Source of the DNA: Dysidea avara
Taxonomy: Eukaryota > Porifera > Demospongiae > Dictyoceratida > Dysideidae
Direction of reading: 5' to 3'
Length of the DNA stretch: 64,000 bases
Assembly (NCBI RefSeq): GCF_963678975.1
Contig: NC_089281.1
Coordinates: 4,737,277-4,801,276 of the forward strand
Program-made: the position numbers and the translations under genes
Shown: in pieces, positions 34,386 through 46,000 of the stretch
Layout: every line of letters begins with the position of its first letter
How positions within the stretch are numbered: the first letter of the stretch is position 1
Notes under the pieces: generated by a model
Told to the model about the DNA's origin: nothing
Database searches by the model: none
Seen by the model: only the letters and a program-made list of their open reading frames with translations

Positions 34386-37300
34386 GTAGTTGTGTGCAGG
34401 CCTATATAGCTAGCCTTTAGGTGCCACCCTTCCAAATTTGATGAAATAGACAATAAACTAAACTAAATTGAATCAACATGACATAGAGGATATAGTCAAG
34501 TTTGCAATCTATACAATAATTGCTGAACATTCCATTATGAAGCTGCATGCTTGTTGGAAGCATTATCAACAGTTGTTATTGTGTGTAAATAGTAGTAATA
34601 TTGCTGTTATCATAGTGTAATGAGCTCAATGCAATAACAATTATGTGTGACTGTCAGAATTAAGGGTCCCTACACATAGCTTAATTATCTGGCCCAAGTA
34701 AAAGTACTTTAGCTTCTATCTTGGTAGTCACATGCATAATAATATTAATAGCGGCAACAACAACAGCATGAATCAAGTGGTACATTGGCTATTTATACTG
34801 TGAGTTCAGTAGACCTTACAATAACAATGGTTGTTTAATACGTGATTGTAATTAACATCAAGGTCTACAATAGTCATATGATCACTATACACAAGTAATG
34901 GAATCTGTGATGTATTATAATTAAGGTCATACAATTATGTTGCAGTACTTGTAGTGTGGTTTTAATAATGGTGAGGATCCCATAGATTTCAACATACCTG
35001 GGATTTTGATTCCAGTATAAACATACATGTACTTAGTCCTTGCCACATTTTATTATTTGTGAGGATGCAGTAAACATTTATGAGTTTACTAATTTTACGC
35101 ACTTCACATAATCTTATTATATTTCAATTGTAATTCTATTAATACTATCCTACTAGGGACTGTGAGAAGGCTAAAGTCTGTGAATACAGGGAGTCAGAAA
35201 CATGTAACTATAAATGTTGAAGTATGCAGAAAAAATTCCAGAGCGGTGACTTGATCCCCCGCAACATGCAATTCCTGTGGCATTATATACTGCGACAACT
35301 TGCTTGTAGTGTTAGAAATAAAACCATGCGTAAATAGTCTGCATAGCTTTTTTTTTGTCATAATATCCAGCATCATATGATTACATGTTGTGATAATGCT
35401 CATAGCAAAATAAATTGGACTCTATTTAGATGAGAAATAAAATGTACTCCACCTTTGTGTGAGGATATGCATGCATGTGTGTGGACTACTGTGCTTGTTG
35501 TCATTGTGAAGAAATTGCAACAGGTTTTATGCAAATAATTTTCATCTAGTGATATAATTAGGACCGAATTTGAGCATTTGTTGTATTGTCCCTGAAAGTG
35601 TACAAAGTACTTATATTGCTCAGCATGTGCGCACACGCACGCACGCACACACGCATGCACACACACACTACCAAATGCCTATTAATGACATTCATCCAGT
35701 TTTGATTGATTCACTGTAACAGTTACTTGTGATCAGATGCCACCTTATAATAAATACTTGTGTGCCATAACAAATTCCATTGGCTAGAAAGATTACGCCT
35801 CCTAGTCCATTTAAAGGAAATGTTGACCGGATTGGAACATGTATTCTCTATCCTATGTTTCATGGTATCCTTTAAAATTATAACAATTATTTAAGGTTTT
35901 CTCAACCATTTGGCAACCGTGGACATAGTTTGATCTCTTATCTGTAATGTAAGTGTCTGCTATTGCTCATCAATCATATTCAGCACACAACTGAACTTCA
36001 ACCACCAACTAACTTTCCGACACTATAATTACTGTACATGTATGTACTGGGCTGTAGGTACTGGTTGCCTGCAGACCTTTGGCTTCTTGCCATAAAGCAG
36101 CAAATAAATAAAATAAATAAATAACTTGCTGTGTAATATAATGCCATTCTAGAAATTCCCAAAAATAATGTTGATATCAGTCTCGTACTTGGCTTGAAAA
36201 CTATGAGCACACATGCAATAGTATGCCTGACCGCCGCACAACTCCAAAACTAACTGAGATGAGCAGAACTATACAACTATTCTACAGAACTACTGTATAA
36301 TTATGTTTCCCATTACATGTATTGGTGCTACACAGTATCCTGGTCATAATCCAACTGTACTAATTAAGCTTTCGTCAGGCTCTGTGTAAAAAAACACAAA
36401 ACTTTCTTAAGGATGATTTACAACCACTTTAGTTTAGTAGTCCAATAAAAGATAATCCACCCTTCTCCATATTACATCTCAAGGCCATATCACTACATGA
36501 GATCCTTGTCAACCAGTGTTAATTGCCACTGTCTTCATGAATTGAATAAATCAGATTCTCAAGTGCTTTTTTTAATACTGAAGTGAAGTATGTTTTTGAC
36601 TGTAATGAAGTCAGATTTATGGTAAATAGCTCCTCAACTATGCATCTGTTCCAGAAATGATTACAATTAACTCAGGCTATGCATTTATTGTGACAATTGC
36701 GTCCAAAAGCAAAACTCACTATTACAGCCTCTTCAGGTTGAAGTTTTTGCTGTTCCAAGTTAACCTATCAATATCATCTCACTGGATTCAGTTTGAAAAT
36801 TACAGCAAATGAATGGCTAATTAATATTATGGGTGGCTCCAAGAATTTTGATGACTAGTTTATAATCCAGACTATTTGTACATGTGCAGACAGGTCACAC
36901 TAGCATGCCAATCTACCATCCATATGTTGAAGCATAATTTAACATTGTGGCAGAGATAATAACAGGCAGCTGCAGCTCAGTGCACAACAAAAGGTAGAGA
37001 GAGATTTGTTTCATGATTGTTGCTTTATACAATGTGTTCTGTCACATAAAAAAACATCATGCATGGATTGTTACATCAACTTAATCAGTTTGCCTGACAC
37101 TACATCTACTTACCATGGATTAGCCCTCAGACTTAATGACAGAAAAGAAAAGTGATCTGGCTGCTTGACATAATAGAATATCAATTTAAAATTACAATCT
37201 TTTTCTATTCCATAAATGCACTGTTCTCTGAATCAGATAATGGATTGTTACAGAGCTACTAATTATTCATATAGAAAATTGAGCCTCATAGATCTATTTG

Positions 37301-37577
37301 GTTATGACAATCAATAATTAGGGGATGGTATCAATGCCATTTAAACCACATCCTAGGCTACCAATACCATGCACATGATGAAGTTTTAGGATCACAGAAG
37401 TAAACAGGTGATCAGGAGTTTTATTGTGATTTGTAGGCATAGAATGATTACACTAAAACATTTTTATACGGTATCAAATACAGTGCGCACAACAAATACA
37501 TGATGGCTGTATACAAAAATACATATATTACAGTCAAGTGTTAGTGCTGCAGGAGTTGGCAACGGGCAGACCATCCC

Positions 37578-38426
37578 TCAGTAACACCTCTTTCCCTCAA
37601 AGTCAATGGGATGGTGGCCTAAATAGAAGGAATCATGCCCAGAAAAACTGTTAATGAATAAGTCCAATGAATTACATTTGACCAATCGCTGCAATAAAAA
37701 ACTGTCATCCATAATATGGTAGCAGAAGGAGTAAGCATGGGTAACGGAAGTAAGGATAGGACAAAATTTGTGAAGAAGTCCTTGACACCGTAAATCTAAC
37801 AATTTACACAACGGGTCAATAGAGTTGGCATTACAACGAGAAGCCAGAGATGAAAAAGTGGTGCCACACAACTTCTCAACCATCTTCTGAATTGAATCCA
37901 ATTTATGTAGATGAATGGCAGAAGCTCCCATAGATACAATGTTACTGTACTCACATATTGGCCAAACAAAAGATTTAAAAGCAATAGTGAGACCACTCTG
38001 ACCAAGATAATCTCTAGCAAGAAAATTAGCACCCAATCTTTGGCAAGAACGAGCAGCCAACTGATCTATTATACAGCTCCAAGTAAGTTTACGATCAAAA
38101 TGAATCACCAGGATTTTTAATACATCCACTTCCGTGATACAAAGGGTATCCATGAATAGTGATGGGTGCAAATCAACATCCTTAAGTGACACACAAAGTG
38201 AATGACACTTACCAGGCTCAAAATTAATATTCCATGATCCACTTTCATCCCCATAAGTAAATTCTTCAGCATTCAATTCATCAGCTGCACTGAACAATCC
38301 TATCATCCTTTGAAGGTATATCACTTTTATAAGAGTTAAATTGTCAGCATATGAAAGCAAATCACAATGAAGAACTTGAGCTGAAAGGTGACGTATAGAC
38401 AAATTAAACAGTATATCGGGCAGCAA
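37578..38426 (-). pseudogene. 5'-truncated LINE reverse transcriptase with open frame but dead active site
   Basis: A single minus-strand frame of 282 codons with ILFNLSIRHL, the catalytic box as YADN instead of YADD, NFEPGKCHSL, an HFDRKLTW thumb motif, RARDYLGQSGL-like text and VWPICEYSNIV. The order matches the RT C-terminal half of a non-LTR retrotransposon. It begins mid-domain, so it is 5'-truncated. The second active-site Asp is Asn, so it should be inactive although the frame has no stop. Confidence 0.8.
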
Positions 38427-38559
38427 ATTCCACTCTAAGGAACGCCTGCTGTAAATGGTCTCCAGGATGCACCATGTGCAACAACAAACAAATTAAAGCT
38501 CTGTCACATAGATTAAAGTCCTGTAACATAGTCCTGTCCTGTCAATTGTAATGACAAAG

Positions 38560-38589
38560 AAGAAAAAGTGGTCTGGCTGCATGAGACTA
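38560..38589. repeat. Solitary end related to the AcademH-like TIR
   Basis: AGAAAAAGTGGTCTGGCTGC followed by ATGAGACTA resembles the right terminus of the 73-bp MITE and of the big transposon (AAAAAGCGGTCTGG..CGAGACTA). A weaker relative is at 37141-37170. No opposite end is recognisable nearby, so it is a decayed relic. Confidence 0.4.
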
Positions 38590-38782
38590 GTGGCAAAAAA
38601 GCTATAAATTATTATTTTGAATATAAGTATCCTGACTACTTCATGCATATACATCTTTAAACCACTCAATGTTATTGTAAGTTAGATTTTCTGAAGCTGC
38701 GTGAATTTGCAGTGCTATATATCAATAAAATTAATGCTTGTGACTGTTGTGTTTGGGTGTTCCCGATCCGCACATTTGACCA

Positions 38783-39075
38783 GTTTCTGGAAACCATATA
38801 AACTTCCTTCTGCATAGAGCCACCCTGTAATAATACTAAGCAATGCAGTTATAACTCTAAACCAGTGCTTGGCCTTGATCAAGAAATATAGCTAACTAAA
38901 CTGATTTTCCTAGTTTTGCTATATCTTTCGATAAAACTAACTGACTCTACTACTTCTGAGATAACGATATCGCTTACTGATCTTGGGCCCACTTTATGTC
39001 TCATCTCGGACCCGAGATAAGGCTGCTCTTATCTAGAGCCCAGAATAAGAACGCCCAAGATAAATCGCTCACGCT
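38783..39075 (-). repeat. Inverted duplicate of 33457-33750, right copy
   Basis: Carries the same unit in opposite orientation, from CCAGTTTCTGGAAACC through GGGCCCACTTTATGTC to CTTATCTAGAGCCCA, 5.3 kb away from the left copy. Confidence 0.75.
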
Positions 39076-39089
39076 GTAGGCAGATCTAA

Positions 39090-39366
39090 TAACAATATAT
39101 ACTTTAGGTTTAAGGAAGAAAATCCATCCCTCCTGGAGGAGACTGAGTGTGGCCCCGACTAGACATTGGGTGACCTGCAGTTCGAATCCTAGGGTGGGAG
39201 GGATTTTTTTCCTTACTTTGGCCCCTTTTCTGTTACACCTTTTCAGCTATAAGCCACTAAGTCTAAGTCCTTGCAATTAGGTTTATAGGTAATTCTAAGG
39301 CTGCAGCACATGTTGCTGTCAGACCTTCAGTGCTGGTCACTGTAAAGCGCTAATAACAATAACAAT
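39090..39366 (+). mobile_element. tRNA-derived SINE
   Basis: The head at about 39135-39200 has a box-A-like TGGCCCCGACTAGACATTGGG and a clear box B, GCAGTTCGAATCC. A body of about 150 bp follows, with GTTGCTGTCAGACCTTCAG and a tail of AATAACAATAAC. This is the order of a tRNA-derived SINE with an (AATAAC)n tail. It abuts the TIR element at 39367. Confidence 0.75.
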
Positions 39367-39779
39367 CTGCGACCACGGTCAAAGTCTTGACCGGGGAAAA
39401 TTTCACCTTGACCCTTGACTTGCAGCGTTTATCGTCTTTGACCTGTGACTTGAGCGTTTCTTGTCTAACTTTTGACCTACACTTATTTCTCTATTTTCCT
39501 ATACGCACCTGCGCTTGTAACCTAGTATAATATTTTCTTAGTGCGTGCTACCAGCAGCTGGGAGAGAAAAATCATTATAATTACGGCGAAATGCCTGTTG
39601 GAGCTTTATAGAGATCCTTACTTTCTTGTGAGGTACGTATAATCCCGTAAACGTGATAATAGCTACGTATAGTTTTCGATTGTGGGTTTCGAACCTTCCG
39701 TATCGTCTTGACCGTTGACCCACCGTAAGAGCTATTTAGTGGCCTTGACCGTTGACTTAGAGTTTGACCGCGGTCGCAG
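39367..39779. mobile_element. TIR element (MITE) upstream of gene 2
   Basis: CTGCGACCACGGTCAAAGTC at the left is mirrored by GAGTTTGACCGCGGTCGCAG at the right. TTGACC / GGTCAA words recur in the interior. It ends 258 bp before the ATG of receptor gene 2 and is GC-rich compared with its surroundings, so it may lie in that gene's 5' regulatory region. No coding content. Confidence 0.75.
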
Positions 39780-40037
39780 ATCTACCTACAGCACGAGCCT
39801 GAGCGACACCCCCTTGAATAATGTTACGAACCACGTGCCCTAGGGCCGGATAATTAAACAAACAAAAAGACTGGGTATTGAGCTCATGCACGCACCGTAA
39901 TCAAGTTACGTAATGTGTGATGTCATCGTGTTAAATCCTCTTTTAAAAATCGAATTAGCTATTAATGGTCGAGAGATCTGGTTGTATCAGCTACGTAGCT
40001 TTGTGAAGAAAAGTCATTTGATTCCGGCCAAAACACG

Positions 40038-43000
40038 ATGGGAACAAACATTCACATGGAAACGATCCAGAAGAATATGACGAGTGACGACATCAAGCTC
40101 GAGTCTGATATACATAGTAACGAGAGCTTGAGCGAGAGTTTAACCACACTGAATTGTACTACTCTAACTAACTTGGATCTAATAGATGTATTCACCAAGT
40201 TAAGTATTGGTAACAAGGATTTTTGGGGTACCGCGAGCACTCTCTGGTTAGCTCTTTATTATATCCACTTCACCATATTCTTCACTTTATTATTAATCAT
40301 TACTTGTTGGTGTGGACTAATCCTGTGGGAGAAGGGACAATCAGTGAGAAAACATGCTTCACTTGTGTATGTAGTGTCAACTTATTGTGTGTGGTCATTT
40401 ACCAGTGCCACTTATTATGTGTTATTAACTATCGGGGTAAATAGCCTGGCCAGCCGACAACTTGCAATAACTACTGAAATATTTGAAATATTATCTGTGG
40501 CTAGTTTGATGAATGGACTGTTAGTGACTGCAGTCTACCAGTACTATCAGTTACGATTTCACGTGTACCAATCTATTAAAAAGTACATAGCGTATACTAT
40601 TCCTTCTCTGCTAACAGCTGTGATCATCATCATTGTTTTACTATCAACAAGTGGCTTAGCACTTATAGTATTGATGGTACTGACTCTAATGTTGGTTATC
40701 ATTGGTTTGGTAGGTACCACAACTTTAGTAGTGATGTATACAGAGCTCTGGTTCAGAACAAAGACAAGTCGAAGCTTACATGGAAATTCTGCTAGAAAGG
40801 TACTAACACGGCGATTAGTTGTCAGAGTTTTAACTTTTGTGTATTTACCAGTACTGACTTGTAGTTTGGTAAATTGTTTAATCATAGTGATCATAAATAT
40901 GAACTGCATTGAAAATGCTCAGGGAAGCAGATTTCTGTGGCTAGCCGAACAATCTCTTCTCAAAGTATTTGAGCTGCTCTTGATTCTACAATGCCTTGTT
41001 GTGCCGCAAAGGTTACAGAAGATTATTAATAAAATCTTTTGGTCATCAAAACCTGTGAAAACAACACAATCATCAATAATGAACAAATCAATCATAAACA
41101 CTCTATCACAACCAGAAGATTTTAACGTTAGTTGGTTTATGCAGTCAGTGAGGTTAGAAACATGTGCACCCTGGGGCAGTATTGAAATGAGAGCAGAAGA
41201 AAACAAGAACACATCTGATAGTGCGTCTAAAAGTTTACCCTTATCAAAAACTAGACCACAACCTGCTCAGTTTCAAGCATCTGCACTGACTGTACAGCAA
41301 CCTCCCAGACATGTCAAATGTATTGCTCTGCCTCCAAATGTAAGTAATGCAGTGGAAAATGAATACCTATCTCATGCATGTGGCCCTACATATAACCCTG
41401 AAAGAAAAACGTATTTGAAAATTGAAGAGATTACTAGTGTACATGAAACAACTTACCATAAACCCGATAACGGCAACTTCATGAACTCAGTCCTCACTGA
41501 CATTCCATTACAAGAATCATTGAAGGGTGATACTCTTTCTTTATCACCGCTACATGGTAAGTCTTATATTTATAGCTATAGATGTGTATTATAGCTACTG
41601 AGCTTGTCTGATGTTTGAGAATACACCTATAGTCAGCTGCCATTTGTCATTTGTATGGCATGTATTTGTTTGTATACTTAATACTACTTTCCTGGTAGTT
41701 GGTTATCATAAATTCATTGCTGTAGACCATATTAGGGACTATAGTATTTAATTACAGTTTCATGCATGGTGTTTCCTTAACATATATGGATAGCACGTGA
41801 CAATATAATTTGATATTTCCTTCAGTTGAGGTAGTTCCTGCACATTCACCAGTTGACACTGACAATTTGATTGGTGACATTGAAGTTGGTTTATTTGATG
41901 AAAGAGGAGGAGTGTTTCACTCATACAAACATGGAGTAACTGTTGTAGTTCCAACTGGAGCCATCCCCATTGGAGTACTAGCAGAACTAAAATTTGCAGC
42001 CACTTTAGTTGGTAACGTCAAGTTCACTAACAAATCACCTGTGTCTGCCATATATTGGCTGTGCATGGATGTAGAATTACAGAAATCTATTGAATTATAC
42101 TTACCACATTTTGCTGACATTTCAGATGCAACACACAATCTACAATTTGTTAAGAGTATACATTCTCCATTTGATGTAATTGAAGGGTCTATGTTTTCCA
42201 TTGATGGTGGAAAGTTTCCTATTGATGAACCTTATGGGTCAATCCAAATAGATCATTTCTGTTACTATTGCATTGCAGTAGACAAGTTGGAACGTACCAG
42301 CATCCCTAATAACAAGTATAGTATAGTTGCTATAACACAAAGGCAACCAGAGAAATCTGAATGGACTGCTCACATCTGTATTTTACCATTAATACGAACA
42401 TGTGTAGAGGTGAGGAATACTAGTTAGTGTTTAGTTCACCTTTGCTCTATACTGTTAGAAGCTAAAAAGTCAATATGGAAGTGAATGGCAGTACCGGTCA
42501 CTATCAGAGTTCTCCTTCACTCCAGGATGTGACCAGGTGTTTATTGAGTGTGAAGGACATATCTTCAAAGATAAGGCTGAAGTTGTGCTGCTGTCAAATG
42601 ACGAAGTATGTATTAATCTACCAGGGAGGGCACTGGGGTTGCTGAATTAGATCCCCTCCTCTCTAACATTTTGCTAAGTGCTAAGCTAGATAGCTTGTAC
42701 ATGTGGCTGGAAACAGCAAGTAAAATTTTAAAATTAAACCAGTTGAAAATCGAAAATGCTATAACATAACAGTAACTATATGCATTTCAATGAAGACCTA
42801 CTCAATGAAGTGTGTAAACTATCGGTGAAGTGAACCTCTTCTTGACACTCTGCCCTGTAATCTCACCATTTCTAAAATCCTATTCCTTACCAAATTAAAC
42901 TATACCTTGTAATGCGATAATCCATATAATGTTACTAATTATATATTTGTGTTTTTGAAAACCATTCCAAAAAAAACTTATTGTACCTAAAATAGTAGAT

Positions 43001-46000
43001 ACTTTAAAGGTAATAACTCTGGTGAAATTTTTAACAGCTTTAAAACTATATAATAAGGCTATATGCATTGTCTGGGAGCTCAGTTAGTAGACAGCTTAGA
43101 GATTATCCGTCAATAATTATAGGCTCCATGGCTCTATGTAACTAAAAATTAGTACATGACAAAAATGTGGCCACTTACTACATGCATATTGGATATGCTA
43201 TACACTGCAAATTAATTTAGCACTCAAAATCCTTGTCTATGTTGTAAATTATGTCAAAGTAATATATATAAATTTGTTACCTGTGTGCGCAGATTTACCA
43301 ACAAGATGTAGACTTCCACCATTATTATGATAGTGATTGTTTGGATGAATTACGGTTGAGAATGGATGAGCAACTTTATCCACCACGTTTTACTGTTGTG
43401 GTACATGCCAAGGACAAAATATTTTTTGAATCCTCAAGGTATATGAACTATAAACTTACCAGTGGCACAAAGACAATTAGTGGAAAGTTAACTGTGCCTA
43501 GCGTTGGTAAGCTATAGCTAGTGCTTGTAAATGTTGTACATAAATATTGTGTATTGTTTGGGTGATATCTGTAGATGTGTTTGGGCTAAGTTCAAGTGAA
43601 TCTGATTCCTCTCTTAAGAGGAAGAAATATGGAAGTTTCACAAGTGGTTAGTGGCTTCCTGAACTACGTATATTGAATTTTATGCACACAAATACTGTTA
43701 GGATACAGAAGTGATGACAGCATTGAGCACCTTCCAGATGAACAAGAGTTTGCCACAGGTAAAACTATAAGAATTACCCATGATTTATATGAAGTTTTAA
43801 ATTGGCTTACACTATATATACACATTAACTCTCAGGGTATGTTTTAATTTATCATTTTACAGGAAAGTTACAGTTCAGGAATTTGATAGTGTTAACTATG
43901 TCAGTTAATCTCAAGTGGTTTGCTCTTGGATGTGCTTTGTGTGTTCCCATTGACAAGTTGGAGAGACTTGGTGATAAATATCACGATAATCCAATGAAAG
44001 CTCTTGTTAGGGTATATCGCTACTGGTTGGCTGATAAGAATGGATTACAGCCTACATGGGAGAAACTGCTTAGTGCATTACAAAAGATCAACGAGTACAG
44101 ATTAGCTACTAGTTTAACGAGAACACAATTGGTGAGTTAAACAAACTGTACACAAATAAAGATACTTCCTCATGAAACTTTACATGGGGAAACTAAATAA
44201 GTTATAATTAATAAGTCATGACTGCTGATTACTAATATGGTCAAGTGGAATTTGCTGACGTTATATATGCACAGTTGTACTGCATCAACTAGTACCATTT
44301 ACGCTTTTAATAAAAATATCCACATCATTTCATAACATTGCTATATTAGGATCAGATTGCATCATAGCAGGGGGATTATTATTATTATTAAGACTTTAAA
44401 TCTTTATCATAGTTAAGTCATTAACCGAATGTAATTATCATTATCCTGTTGTTTTAATAATAGAGTAAAGATCAATGTCTATCCTCATCTGTGTTTAATG
44501 GTAAGGGATTTATCATGTTTATAAATGTTTTGAAACATTGCATTATATGTGTGGGTGAAATGTGGGTGGCAAAAAATTATGTGGTTTATTTCTAGACCAC
44601 ACTTTGAGCATGTGGTGATGATTACCTGCAAGAAGTATATGACATCATGAACTCAGTTCTTAGACCATTCATCAATGAAAAAACACCTAATTCATGATTA
44701 CTAATAGCAGAAAGGATATTGCACTGGCAATCAGTTATTAGAAATTGGGTAGTAGTCCATTACATACTGGGTATATAGTTTGTCAGGGAACTGGGTAGTA
44801 GTCTGTTGAGGTTTGTGTTCAACCCAAGTGATGAATGACTTTAACATGTTAATGGCAACACCCTATAGGTAATGTGCGCGTGGCTACAGATTCAAGCATT
44901 GCACACCCCCAGGGTGCAATGGACAAGATCACCGTTTACTGAAGATTTTAATATATTTATATACATGGCTTAACTAATACAACAGTTGCCTATCTATATA
45001 CACCACCCTTTCACCCACAAGATCCATGCCAGCTAAGTTGCATGGTTCCCAGCTTTGTGGAAATGTTAAATGTTAGGATAAAATCCAGTAAATTAGGCAA
45101 TGACAGAGTATGGTACAGTTCTTAAACCTTTTAATTATGTAATGATTGATGCAATTATAATCACTTCATTCTGAGTTCACATTCTACACCTACACCCAGT
45201 GTGTCAACTTCAATTCAACATGATACAATGAACAATATCAAATATTGTAAACCTCTGAATCAGCACCTGAAGCAGGATGGGAGCAAAAAAGTTTACCTTG
45301 CAGCTAAAAGTTTACCTTGCAGCTAATCATGTACTGAACAATATAAAATAGTTAATCCTGAGTTAATCAGCAAAATTAATAAAAATTAGAAAATTTCTTT
45401 CAATTTGCCAATATCACCAAACTTTAGTCATGTCAAACTTTTGCCATTTATGGTAAGTTAGTTCATGTTCTACACAGTACCATTATCAAAAATAGAATCT
45501 CATATATGCTATCAAGACACACGGTAGTGTGTCGTGCGGCCCAAGAAGCCGGCGCGCAACATCAGTGAGTATATTGACAGGAAGAAAGAAAACGCAATTT
45601 TTGCACCTCCGTAGCTCTGTGTTGCCTTGATGAAACAAGACGATTTTTGCTGTGGACACTCCCTCAAACTTCAGCACTCCACATTACGAATTTGAGCGAA
45701 ATCGCTTCTAGCGTTCACGAGATATGCGACTTCAAAAATTGGCTTAGTTTCTTCGTTTTTTTTCTTCTTATTTTTCTTCCTCTTTTCGCACACTTACAAA
45801 AACTGCTATAAAACGCGAACGCCATATCCGATTGCCTTGAAATTTGGCACACAGAAGGGGGGTATAAAGGCACATCTCGGCACCAACTTTGGCTGGAATA
45901 CGATAAACAGGCAAAGCGTTATGAGCGATTATTCACTAAAAATAACACCAATATTGTGTCACGCCTACAGAGTAAACCGCGTATGGGAAGAAGCTGAAAA

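Larger units (their letters stand above)
29017..40037. other. Intergenic region between receptor genes 1 and 2
   Basis: About 11 kb with no gene I can support. It is filled with the separately listed MITEs, fold-backs, a SINE, a dead LINE and a decayed mobile-element ORF. The remaining AT-rich stretches (29017-29940, 30450-31300, 34390-35600, 35670-37500) show nothing assignable beyond short simple repeats such as the (CA)/(GCAC) run at 35628-35668. Confidence 0.6.

Noticed and set aside
40052-40240. Antisense and other-frame open frames over the receptor exons
   Set aside because: They are shadows of the coding strand of genes 1-3 and carry no domain signal.
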